The notes beneath the pieces were generated by a model. That model was not told where the DNA came from, did no database searches, and saw only the letters and a program-made list of their open reading frames with translations. From contig DBYF01000105.1 of the NCBI GenBank assembly GCA_002310155.1, positions 1-8,946 on the forward strand: DNA of 8,946 bases. Reading direction: 5' to 3'. Origin of the DNA: Mageeibacillus sp. UBA1193 (lineage in GTDB: Bacteria; Bacillota; Clostridia; Saccharofermentanales; Saccharofermentanaceae). Within the stretch, counting starts at the first letter, position 1, and every line of letters starts with the position of its first letter. The position numbers and the translations under genes were made by a program. Below are positions 1 through 6,856 of the stretch, in pieces.

Positions 1-884
1 AGTCCGGAGAATCCGACAAACTCACCCATCGTCATTTCGTCCTTCATGAGGAGTGTGCCGCCCACCCACAGAAGCACGACCGGCAGAAGGTTCGCGCAGG
101 TCTCGACGAACGGGAAAAACTTGACCCATACGAGTCGCGTCTTCTTATTCGTATCGCGGTATTCCTTATTGAACTCATCGAACTTCGCGATCTCGTAGTC
201 CTCTCTCGAAAACGCCTTAACGACGCGGTTACCGGAAATATTCTCCTGAGCCGCTGTATTCATTTGCGCGTGCTTTTCACGCAGAAGCTGGTGCATCGGC
301 GCGACCTTCTTCCTGAACGTGAAAACGATGATGAAGATGACCGGCGCGAGCGCGAGGATATACAGCGCCATCTTGACGTTCATGGAGAAGAAATAGATCG
401 ACACGGCGGTAAACAGCGCGAAGCACTCGATGATCATGCGGATGACCCACGCGATGTTGTGGCGGACGGCGTCGAGGTCGCCCGTCAGGCGCGTCATGAG
501 GTCGCCCGTTCTGTACTCGTTGTAGAAGTGCATGTCCTGATGCTCGATCTTCTCGAAAAGCTTGTTTCGGATGCGGTAGAGCGCGCGCTGCGAGACGTGC
601 TCGTAGGCCATGCAGTCGAGGTATACGATGACGGCGCGGAAGATCGTGATACCGATCATCGCGTTAATGAGCGAGTAAAAGCCGCCCTTATCGTTCGTGT
701 ACGCGGTCGCGGCGTTCTCACCGGTCAGGTAGCGGTCGACGATCTGCTGGGAAAAGTACGGCACCGTGAGCTGGAGCACGTTATAAAAGACCGTCGCTAG
801 CATCGCAACGATCAGGAGCCAGCGAAGGCCTTCGATATTGTCCCAGATCCACTGGAGTTTCGTGCGCGGGAAGCGCTTCTTCAT
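1..884 (-). CDS. ABC exporter, transmembrane domain (partial, cut by left edge)
   Basis: N-terminal 294 residues of a type I (ABCB/MsbA-like) ABC exporter, translated from the reverse strand starting at the ATG at 884. It should form the membrane channel of a homo- or heterodimeric exporter; the ATP-binding domain would lie left of the window and is not seen. Visible hydrophobic segments fall at about residues 22-44, 70-90, 147-166, 172-190 and 256-280. Between them are two family hallmarks: the first coupling-helix region with GDLMTRLTGDLDAVR (127-141), and the QENISGNRVVKAFSRE stretch (213-228) typical of the second cytoplasmic loop. The start is supported by a purine-rich site (AAAGGCAGG) 7 bases before the ATG. 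The substrate cannot be told from this half. Upstream on the same strand lies the possible mini-gene at 1000-1117 and a candidate promoter near 1223-1250. The frame is open to the edge, with no sign of damage. Confidence 0.93.
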   Translation of the reverse strand, partial: MKKRFPRTKLQWIWDNIEGLRWLLIVAMLATVFYNVLQLTVPYFSQQIVDRYLTGENAATAYTNDKGGFYSLINAMIGITIFRAVIVYLDCMAYEHVSQRALYRIRNKLFEKIEHQDMHFYNEYRTGDLMTRLTGDLDAVRHNIAWVIRMIIECFALFTAVSIYFFSMNVKMALYILALAPVIFIIVFTFRKKVAPMHQLLREKHAQMNTAAQENISGNRVVKAFSREDYEIAKFDEFNKEYRDTNKKTRLVWVKFFPFVETCANLLPVVLLWVGGTLLMKDEMTMGEFVGFSG

Positions 885-999
885 AACCCAACCTGCCTTT
901 ATGATTTACGAAGCATTCATAGCACATAGCGCGGATAAGCGGCGGGCGCCATGGGGGTGACGCGCCGCCGTAGTGTTCGCGCGGGTCTCGCTTTCCGGC

Positions 1000-1117
1000 T
1001 TACTTGGGGTGCTGAGCCGGAAGCGGCCTGCCGGTCTTCATCCTGATCTTGAAAGGACGGTTGTCGTAGATGTGCCGCGTTCTTGGGGGTGCCCGCGGCA
1101 ACGAAGATCGGCATCAT
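1000..1117 (-). pseudogene. Possible small gene with a one-base frameshift (tentative)
   Basis: No family recognised. On the minus strand two ATGs (1117 and 1114) follow a plausible ribosome site (AGGA about 8 bases upstream) and open a frame MMPIFVAAGTPK. About ten codons in, at a run of five C (plus-strand G at 1085-1089), the codon pattern typical of this genome's real genes (ATC, TAC, GAC, AAG) switches to the next frame. It there reads HIYDNRPFKIRMKTGRPLP and ends at TAA, 1002-1000. Removing one C joins the two parts into a basic protein of about 38 residues. The unshifted frame instead runs to about 917 as an Arg/Pro/Ala-rich product that looks non-natural. This could be a decayed or programmed-shift mini-gene, a sequencing error in a homopolymer, or chance. 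It lies in the right orientation to precede the exporter gene. Confidence 0.25.
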
Positions 1118-1182
1118 TATTCTATTCCTGAAAGTATCAGAAATGTGCCATGATTTTGCTGATTTGTTTTTGATTTTTGCTT

Positions 1183-1197
1183 GAAAAGCACTCGTCC
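1183..1197 (+). repeat. Dispersed 15-bp motif, copy 1
   Basis: GAAAAGCACTCGTCC. It is identical to the reverse complement of the copy at 6824-6838 and one base different from the copies at 5111-5125 (reverse orientation) and 7265-7279. It lies in the gap between the divergent exporter and SH3b-3D genes, about 65 bases upstream of the tentative mini-gene start. Confidence 0.6.
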
Positions 1198-1222
1198 CCG
1201 ATACTTTTGCCTCGTTGTCTGC

Positions 1223-1250
1223 AGTATAGCATCACGGATATCGCGTGTAA
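1223..1250 (-). promoter_or_regulatory. Candidate sigma-A promoter for the exporter side
   Basis: Reading the reverse strand, an extended -10 box TGCTATACT (plus strand 1223-1231) is preceded at 16 bases by TTACAC (1245-1250), a fair -35. It would start transcription near 1215 towards the mini-gene and the ABC exporter. The -10 is good and the -35 weak, so this remains a candidate. Confidence 0.35.
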
Positions 1251-1477
1251 TGGTATCAGTAGTATAATTCCGCGGATTCCGGGTGGCGCCTGGCGGCCCG
1301 TGTCAGGCGGGTGCAGCAGCGGGCAAATTTCGGGGCCGGCCCCGGCGAAAGTCCGGAGCGGAATACGCCCCCGCCCGCGCCCGGAAATATAGACGGCCGC
1401 CTATACTTTTCGCGTAGATTATTTCTTTGACAATCTAACTTTTCTGCCCTCTCCGAAGGCTCAAAAAGCGCTGATTT

Positions 1478-1506
1478 TTGCGTTCTTGCGACCTTTATGA
1501 TAAAAT
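1478..1506 (+). promoter_or_regulatory. Sigma-A promoter of the SH3b-3D gene
   Basis: TTGCGT (1478-1483), a 17-base spacer and TAAAAT (1501-1506), with TG at 1498-1499 making an extended -10. The expected start, near 1513, leaves a leader of only about 27 bases, which leaves no room for a riboswitch between this promoter and the gene. Confidence 0.6.
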
Positions 1507-1539
1507 ACTGATAACTATGTCGTCTAAGAGGAGAGGGAC

Positions 1540-2718
1540 ATGAAGTTTTTCGAAAATTTCAGAAAGAAGGACCGTAACCATAACGGCAACCGCATTTCCT
1601 GTGGAATCGGTACCGCTATCGTTATCCTTCTCGCTTTTTCCTGTGTCGTCGGCGCCGACTCTTTCCTCACGGAAAATGCGGGCACCGAGGGCGAGAATTA
1701 CGACATGGTCACACCGGATTACTACTCTTACACCGGTAAGGAAACGACGGAAACCACTGAGACGACGGACGATACCATCACCGGCGGCACGATCGGGCCC
1801 ACCGATGAGACAACTATCCCGGATCCTTCTTCCATCCCGGAGACGACCGAGATGACCGAGCCTCTGGAGACGACGACTCCGCCTACTGAACCGACAGAGA
1901 CATCCGATCCTTCCGCGGCCTCTGATCCTACTGAGACCAGTGATTCTTCCGCGATCGAGCCGACCATTCCGGATCTTCCGACCGCGACTCCGAAGCCGAC
2001 TATCGCGCCGACTCCGACTGCGACTCCGATGCCGACCCCGACACCGAAGCCGGCATGGACAGAGTCCCCCTATAGCGACATCGTTTATGCGACCGGTGAG
2101 GTCAACGTACGTAAGGGTCCGGGCACAGAGTTCGAGATCACGAAGACCCTCAAGCTCGGCGATCCGATCGAGGTCGTTGCCAAGACCAGCAACGAGTGGT
2201 TCAAGACCATCAAGGGCACTTACGTGAAGTGCTCCCTCTGCACCGCGTATAAGCCGGTAACACCTACTCCGACGAAAGCTCCGACACCGAAGCCGAAGGC
2301 GACTCCTACGCCGAAGCCGAAGGCCGGTAATCCTACACCTACCCCGAAACCGAAGGCCACGCCTACTCCTGTTCCGAAGTCCGAAGATAACGGCGGCGGA
2401 AACAAGGACGGCATGACGCTCATCGGTTCCGACTTCAAGATCACCTTCTACGGTCCGGACTGGGCAGGTCCGGGTACCGATAACCGTCAGACCGCGACCA
2501 GGACGACCTGCGTCGAGGGCAGAACGGTCGCTGCTGACTGGGGCATCCTCCCTGCCGGCACGAAGATCTACATCGAGAACGACCCGCTCGGTGGCGACGG
2601 CTACTATGTCGTCGAAGACAGGGGTTCTGGCGTCAATGGTCACCACATTGACATCTTCGCCGAGAACGGTGAGCACATGAATTCCAAGTCCGGGTACAAG
2701 GTCTACATCGTGAACTGA
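1540..2718 (+). CDS. Membrane-anchored cell-wall protein with SH3b and 3D domains
   Basis: 392-residue surface protein. A basic N-terminus (1-18) precedes one hydrophobic segment (19-39) that acts as signal peptide or anchor. A Thr/Glu/Pro-rich linker (about 67-170) follows, then an SH3b domain (about 181-235, with the VNVRKGPGTEFE signature and a CxxC pair at 231/234), a second linker of TPKPK-type repeats (241-280) and a C-terminal 3D domain (about 295-392). The 3D domain is a double-psi barrel related to lytic transglycosylase barrels. It is named for three aspartates, which I place at D333 (VAAD), D360 (VVED) and D371 (HHID). SH3b domains bind peptidoglycan, so the likely role is wall binding and remodelling, possibly as a glycan-cleaving enzyme; catalysis is inferred. 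The start is supported by AGGAG six bases upstream and a promoter at 1478-1506. Linker DNA is repetitive and could vary in length between strains. Confidence 0.88.
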   Translation: MKFFENFRKKDRNHNGNRISCGIGTAIVILLAFSCVVGADSFLTENAGTEGENYDMVTPDYYSYTGKETTETTETTDDTITGGTIGPTDETTIPDPSSIPETTEMTEPLETTTPPTEPTETSDPSAASDPTETSDSSAIEPTIPDLPTATPKPTIAPTPTATPMPTPTPKPAWTESPYSDIVYATGEVNVRKGPGTEFEITKTLKLGDPIEVVAKTSNEWFKTIKGTYVKCSLCTAYKPVTPTPTKAPTPKPKATPTPKPKAGNPTPTPKPKATPTPVPKSEDNGGGNKDGMTLIGSDFKITFYGPDWAGPGTDNRQTATRTTCVEGRTVAADWGILPAGTKIYIENDPLGGDGYYVVEDRGSGVNGHHIDIFAENGEHMNSKSGYKVYIVN

Positions 2719-2730
2719 CTTTACACCGCG

Positions 2731-2803
2731 CGGATCCGGAATCCGTCCCGCGAAGCTTTTCGCGGACACTAAAATAGACTATTAACGTTCCTTCAAAGAA
2801 CGT
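2731..2803. other. Cluster of three hairpins after the SH3b-3D gene
   Basis: Three inverted repeats lie in the 159-bp gap before RNase J: CGGAT/ATCCG (2731-2745), CCGCGAA/TTCGCGG with loop GCTT (2748-2765), and ACGTTC/GAACGT with a 7-base loop (2785-2803). None has a U-tract directly after it, so they are not clear intrinsic terminators. They may weaken read-through or shape the leader of the RNase J mRNA. No convincing promoter for RNase J was found here. Confidence 0.4.
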
Positions 2804-2877
2804 GAAATAAAAATCCAATCAGATCCTCGGGGAGCGCCTGATCACAGGGTTATCCGGGGACGGAACAAGAGGTATAA

Positions 2878-4974
2878 ATGACACAATCCAACAATCGAAA
2901 CGGTTCCTCACGGAATACGTCGGATGGCGCAAAATATGGAAACGCCGTCCGGCTTCCTTCTGCGTCTTCCAAGAGCAAGAGCGCTCCTTCGAAGAAATCT
3001 TCTTCCGGATCCGGTGCTTCCGCTTCTGCGCGAAAAGCACCCGCCCGCAAGCTTTCGGGCAAGTCCGGCAAACCCATGTCCGGCAAGCTGAAGTCGAAGT
3101 CTACAGGCGCAAACGCGAAGAAACCCACGAAGAACAGAGCTCCTGCCGGAAAGAAAGAGAATCTGAAGTCCGGCAACAGTGCTTTTGACGCAAAGAAAAA
3201 CAGCATCTTCTCAACTGTTCCGGATGATCTCATGGCGCAGATCAACAACACCTTCATGCAGACCGTAAAGGACGCGGAGAGGGCTTTCGCGAGCAAGAAG
3301 GAAACGCATAAGCTCAAGGTCATTCCGCTGGGCGGCATGCAGGAGATCGGCAAGAACATGACGCTCTTCGAGTACGGCAACGACATCATCATCGTTGATG
3401 TCGGCGTCGCGTTCCCGGAAGAGAGCATGCTCGGCGTTGACTCCGTTATCCAGGATTACACTTACGTTCTACAGAATAAGGACCGCGTCCGCGGCATCTT
3501 CCTGACGCACGGACACGAGGACCACATCGGTTCCCTCCCGTTCCTGATGCGTGAGCTCAAGTGCCCTCTTTACGGCGGTAAACTCACGATCGAACTTGTC
3601 CGCCATAAGCTCATGGAAGCAGGCGTCGGCACACGCGGCATCGAGCTCGTTTACTGCGCGGCCGGAGACACCATCAAGGCCGGAAGTGCTTTTGCCGTAG
3701 AATTCATCCGAGTTAACCACAGTATCGCGGACGCCTTCGCCTTCGCGATCAGAACCCCGATCGGAAACATCATCCACACGGGTGACTTTAAGATCGACTT
3801 CACGCCGATCAACGGCGATCCGATCGACCTCGGAAGATTCGCAGAGTACGGACGCCAGGGCGTTCTCCTCATGCTCGCAGAGAGCACGAACGTCGAGATC
3901 CCGGGCTCTTCCCCGTCCGAAAAGCACGTGGGCGAGTCTTTCCAGCGCATCTTCCAGAACACGAGCGGACGCATCATTATCGCGACGTTCAGTTCACACG
4001 TTCACCGCATGCAGCAGATCTTCACTGCGGCCGAGATGTATAACCGTAAGGTCGCGCTCATCGGAAGATCGATGCTCAACACCTTCTCTGTCGCCAATTC
4101 GCTGGGCTACATCACGATGAACCCCAGCACCCTCATCGATATCAACGACATCAATAAGTACGAGCCGGAAGAGGTCGTTATCCTGACCACCGGATCGCAG
4201 GCTGAGCCGATGTCCGCGCTGTCGCGTATGGCGTTCGCTTCGCACCGCGTCGTCGACATCCACGAGGGCGATACGGTCATCCTCTCCGCGCACCCGATCC
4301 CGGGTAACGAGAAGCCGATCTACCGTGTCATCAACGAGCTTTTCCGCCGTGGCGCGCACGTCATCTACGAGTCCCTCGCAGACGTTCACGTATCCGGCCA
4401 CGCCTACCTCGACGAGCTCACGCTCATCCACACCCTGGTCAAGCCGAAGTTCTTCGCGCCGTGCCATGGTGAGTACCGTATGCTCTTCCGCCACGCCGAA
4501 CTCGCACAGCGCCTGGGCATGCCGGAGTCACGTACATTTATCCTGAATAATGGTGATGTGCTCGAGCTGACCGCCGATTCCGCGAAGATCAACGGCTACG
4601 TACCGGCCGCTCCTGTTCTCATCGACGGTGCCGGCGCAGGCGACATCGACAACCGCATTTTCCGCGACCGCCGTGTCCTCGCAGACGATGGTGTTGTCGC
4701 TGTTTCGATCGTTATCTCAAAGGTCTCCGGCAAGCTCCTGAGCCCGCCGGCCCTGCAGTCCGTTGGTTTCCTCTTCGAGAGCGAAGCCGGCCCGATCCAG
4801 CATGAGTGCTCGCAGAAGCTCTACAACTACCTGCACCGCCTCGAGGCATCGAAATCTTCGAAGACGATCCGCGAAGCCGCCGAGTCGCACCAGATCCGTG
4901 ACGCGCTGAAGAGCATGCTCTACGAGAGCACGAAGCGCCGCCCGCTGATCCTCATCAACCTGATCGAGATCTAA
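2878..4974 (+). CDS. rnj: Ribonuclease J
   Basis: 698-residue RNase J of the metallo-beta-lactamase/beta-CASP family, a cytoplasmic 5'-3' exo- and endoribonuclease central to mRNA decay and rRNA maturation in Firmicutes. The catalytic core starts at about residue 146 (LKVIPLGGMQEIGKNM). The metal-binding motif HGHEDH is at 211-216, with further expected ligands H281 (VNHS) and D303 (HTGDF). The beta-CASP region includes SGHA (506-509) and the C-terminal core motif PCHGEYRM (528-535, H530). A C-terminal domain follows (about 570-698). Usual family length is about 550-560; the excess is an N-terminal extension of about 145 residues rich in Lys, Ser, Gly, Ala and Pro, which looks disordered and RNA-binding. 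The ATG at 2878 has a good AGAGG site 5 bases upstream, so the extension appears genuinely translated. I cannot tell whether it corresponds to J1 or J2. Confidence 0.96.
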   Translation: MTQSNNRNGSSRNTSDGAKYGNAVRLPSASSKSKSAPSKKSSSGSGASASARKAPARKLSGKSGKPMSGKLKSKSTGANAKKPTKNRAPAGKKENLKSGNSAFDAKKNSIFSTVPDDLMAQINNTFMQTVKDAERAFASKKETHKLKVIPLGGMQEIGKNMTLFEYGNDIIIVDVGVAFPEESMLGVDSVIQDYTYVLQNKDRVRGIFLTHGHEDHIGSLPFLMRELKCPLYGGKLTIELVRHKLMEAGVGTRGIELVYCAAGDTIKAGSAFAVEFIRVNHSIADAFAFAIRTPIGNIIHTGDFKIDFTPINGDPIDLGRFAEYGRQGVLLMLAESTNVEIPGSSPSEKHVGESFQRIFQNTSGRIIIATFSSHVHRMQQIFTAAEMYNRKVALIGRSMLNTFSVANSLGYITMNPSTLIDINDINKYEPEEVVILTTGSQAEPMSALSRMAFASHRVVDIHEGDTVILSAHPIPGNEKPIYRVINELFRRGAHVIYESLADVHVSGHAYLDELTLIHTLVKPKFFAPCHGEYRMLFRHAELAQRLGMPESRTFILNNGDVLELTADSAKINGYVPAAPVLIDGAGAGDIDNRIFRDRRVLADDGVVAVSIVISKVSGKLLSPPALQSVGFLFESEAGPIQHECSQKLYNYLHRLEASKSSKTIREAAESHQIRDALKSMLYESTKRRPLILINLIEI
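3032..3046 (+). repeat. Near-copy of the dispersed 15-bp motif inside rnj
   Basis: GAAAAGCACCCGCCC differs from the copy at 7265-7279 by one base and, like the copies at 5111 and 6824, is preceded by CGC. It encodes part of the low-complexity Lys/Ala/Pro extension, so a chance match from biased codons is possible. Confidence 0.3.
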
Positions 4975-5075
4975 TTCGAATCAGGACCCGGCGCTGTCGC
5001 CAATCCTGAAAGCCGGCAGCACTGCCGAAGAAAGCGCCGGCCACCGGCCACACACAACTTAAGAAGCAAAACAAA

Positions 5076-5098
5076 AGAGGCGCAGGATCTGCGCCTCT
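5076..5098 (-). terminator. Intrinsic terminator of the YARHG gene, perhaps bidirectional
   Basis: A perfect 9-bp stem, AGAGGCGCA (5076-5084) with TGCGCCTCT (5090-5098), around a 5-base loop. On the minus strand the stem is followed by TTTGTTTTG, a classic U-rich tail, about 35 bases after the stop of the gene at 5133. For RNase J on the plus strand it is about 100 bases after the stop and the tail (ATTC) is poor, so it may only slow read-through from that side. Confidence 0.8.
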
Positions 5099-5110
5099 AT
5101 TCATGTTCAG

Positions 5111-5125
5111 GGATGAGTGCTTTTC
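5111..5125 (-). repeat. Dispersed 15-bp motif, copy 2
   Basis: GGATGAGTGCTTTTC on the plus strand, one base from the copy at 6824-6838. It is followed by GCGAAGC, which makes a small GCTT/AAGC hairpin. It lies between the stop codon of the YARHG gene and its terminator, so it is transcribed in that mRNA's 3' end. Confidence 0.55.
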
Positions 5126-5132
5126 GCGAAGC

Positions 5133-6731
5133 TTAAGCGCCATTACCGCCGCGCTTCTCACGCTCCTTGACCAGTCGGGCCATGTTGTCCTTCTCAACGG
5201 CGTTGAGGTAGTGATCCTGGCCGTTCTTGTCCCACTCGTCAGCGGAGACCGTCTCCTTGTACCAGTCGAACTGGCGGTAGTAATCCAGGATTTCCTTCTT
5301 GCGGAAGATGTAGCCGTGGCGGGCCCAGATCTCGTTGATCGCCTTACGGAGATCCTCGTCCGAGAGCTTGGCAATATCCGCGTCATCGATCTTCTGCGTG
5401 TCGCTGTTCGGGAAGATGAAGCCTTCCTTATTCGCCGTCGGGACCGGATCGATGAGAGTCGTATCGATGTTATCTTCCATCACAACAAACTTGGAAGAAG
5501 ACTTGATCTCATTCCGGGCGGCGGTGATATCGGTCGTACCGGCAGTTGACCAGCCATTGCCGGTGTACTGGGTAGTTATAGGGAAACGGGAACTTGTGTC
5601 GATCGTACCATCCAGATAAACACCGCCAAAACCCTCGTACCAGTAGTATTCCTTGACCGGCCTGCCGGCTTCGTTCTTATCGTAGTAGCGGAACTGATAG
5701 ACCAGGTAAACGATACTTTCAGGAACACTTTTATCCGACAGGTCCTTGCTGACGATGATGATAGTTCCGAGGTAGTTGAAATCCTCAAACACGATACTTC
5801 TGTTATCTGCGATGGTTTCGGTAAAGTCCTGCGAAACCAGATCTTTCATCTGATCCATCTGAACGCTGGTAATCTGGGATGACAGAGTCACGTTCGTGGG
5901 TGAATCCACATCTGACGGTTTCGTGGAATTTGAAGTCGCCTTCGTGTCGTCCGGATCATCCGGCTCTTCCGTATCTTCTGTCTCATCGGTCTCTTCCGTG
6001 GTCTTCGACGGTCTCGTCAGGCCCTTACCGGACTTGGACGAGCTGTCGTCATCCTTCAGTTTCGGCATAACAAATACGAAGAACACGACCGCGGCAACGA
6101 CGAGGAACGCCATGATCGACGCGATCACGATCGGAAAAGTATTCCTCCCGCCTTTCTTCTTCGGCTCGTCATCCTCCGCCCTGAACTCTTCCGGATCAAA
6201 GTTACGGTACGCATCGAGCGGATCGACCTCATCGCCCGGCTGATACGGCGGCGCTGGCTGAGGCGCGCGCTGCACCGGCTGTGCATATTGTGGCTGCGGT
6301 TGCGCGGGCTGTGGCTGCACTGGCTGTGGCGCGGGCTGCGGTGCGCGCTGCACCGGCTGTGCATATTGTGGCTGCGGTTGCACGGGCTGCTGGTACATCG
6401 GCTGCGCCGGCTTAGGCTGTGCAGGCTGCTGGTACATCGGCTGTGGCTGAGGCTGAACCTGAGGCAGTACCTGAGGTTGCGGCTGCGCCGGAATCTGCGG
6501 ATAGCTCTGTGCACTAGGAATCTGTGGGTTCTGCTGCGCCGGGATCTGCTGCGCGTTCACGAACTGACCCATATCGTAGATCTGCGGGTTCTGCGCCTGC
6601 TGCGCGTTCACAAACTGCCCCGGCTGGTAACCCGGCACGCCCTGATCCTCCTGCGGCTTCGAAAACTCCACAAACCACTCGTCGTGCGGCGCCCCCTGCG
6701 GATTAAACTGATTCGGATCATTCGTCGACAT
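5133..6731 (-). CDS. Single-pass membrane protein with Pro/Gln-rich arm and YARHG domain
   Basis: 532 residues. The N-terminal 165 residues are Pro/Gln-rich and contain perfect and near-perfect repeats (QPQYAQPVQRAPQPAP twice, PMYQQP twice, GQFVNAQQ twice). An acidic/basic patch (166-196) precedes one transmembrane helix (about 199-221). The order suggests a cytoplasmic N-terminus and an outside C-terminus. Outside lie an Asp/Glu/Thr/Ser-rich linker (about 227-280), an unassigned folded region (about 281-440, aromatic-rich), and a C-terminal YARHG domain (about 446-525) with its WARHGY signature at 469-474. YARHG domains are extracellular and of uncertain, probably wall- or ligand-binding, role; the protein's function is unknown. 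The start has GGGG about 9 bases upstream. A weak promoter may sit at 6771-6799 (GTGCAA, 17 bases, CATAAT read on the minus strand). A terminator follows at 5076-5098. Confidence 0.87.
   Translation of the reverse strand: MSTNDPNQFNPQGAPHDEWFVEFSKPQEDQGVPGYQPGQFVNAQQAQNPQIYDMGQFVNAQQIPAQQNPQIPSAQSYPQIPAQPQPQVLPQVQPQPQPMYQQPAQPKPAQPMYQQPVQPQPQYAQPVQRAPQPAPQPVQPQPAQPQPQYAQPVQRAPQPAPPYQPGDEVDPLDAYRNFDPEEFRAEDDEPKKKGGRNTFPIVIASIMAFLVVAAVVFFVFVMPKLKDDDSSSKSGKGLTRPSKTTEETDETEDTEEPDDPDDTKATSNSTKPSDVDSPTNVTLSSQITSVQMDQMKDLVSQDFTETIADNRSIVFEDFNYLGTIIIVSKDLSDKSVPESIVYLVYQFRYYDKNEAGRPVKEYYWYEGFGGVYLDGTIDTSSRFPITTQYTGNGWSTAGTTDITAARNEIKSSSKFVVMEDNIDTTLIDPVPTANKEGFIFPNSDTQKIDDADIAKLSDEDLRKAINEIWARHGYIFRKKEILDYYRQFDWYKETVSADEWDKNGQDHYLNAVEKDNMARLVKEREKRGGNGA
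6265..6381 (-). repeat. Direct repeat within the Pro/Gln-rich coding region
   Basis: A 39-bp stretch at 6265-6303 recurs exactly at 6343-6381, 78 bp (26 codons) apart. It encodes the duplicated QYAQPVQRA segment of the YARHG protein. A second in-frame pair, 39 bp apart, lies just beyond (GGCTGCTGGTACATCGGCTG near 6386 and 6425). All spacings are multiples of three, so gain or loss of units keeps the frame. Confidence 0.8.
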
Positions 6732-6823
6732 ACCTACTACCCCACAAAAAACTTTTACCTTATCTTCCTCATTATGCTACAAACTCCGCGATTTTGCACT
6801 TCTTTTCTTCGCACCGCCCCTCC

Positions 6824-6838
6824 GGACGAGTGCTTTTC
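6824..6838 (-). repeat. Dispersed 15-bp motif, copy 3, left bracket of the 52-bp array
   Basis: GGACGAGTGCTTTTC, exact reverse complement of the copy at 1183-1197. It lies 18 bases before the first array unit and is inverted relative to the copy at 7265-7279, so the two bracket the array. Confidence 0.65.
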
Positions 6839-6856
6839 GCGCAGGGGCAGAATGAC

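Larger units (their letters stand above)
885..1477. other. Intergenic region, mostly without a confident gene
   Basis: About 650 bp between divergent genes. Apart from the tentative mini-gene (1000-1117) and a minus promoter candidate (1223-1250), it holds one copy of the dispersed 15-bp motif (1183-1197), an A/T-rich stretch (1131-1190), and a very GC-rich block (about 1277-1384). That block contains the perfect palindrome GGGGCCGGCCCC (about 1334-1345), and its ends CCGGG and CCCGG could pair. Just after it, TATAG at 1388-1392 and CTATA at 1401-1405 bracket CGGCCG as an imperfect palindrome followed by CTTTT. The open plus frame at 1177-1392 has no ribosome site and odd composition, and I do not call it. 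Confidence 0.5.

Noticed and set aside
264..800. Plus-strand open frame opposite the ABC exporter
   Set aside because: Antisense shadow; the minus strand encodes clear exporter motifs over the same bases.
1427..1432. TTGACA as a promoter -35 box
   Set aside because: The hexamer is perfect but no -10-like sequence lies 15-19 bases downstream; the promoter at 1478-1506 is better.
1385..1539. c-di-AMP (ydaO-type) riboswitch before the wall gene
   Set aside because: Such riboswitches often precede wall hydrolase genes, but the promoter lies only about 30 bases before the ribosome site and I see none of the conserved motifs.
1495..2769. Long minus-strand open frame opposite the SH3b-3D gene
   Set aside because: It is the antisense shadow of a gene with clear domains, has Arg-rich low-complexity content and lacks a ribosome site.
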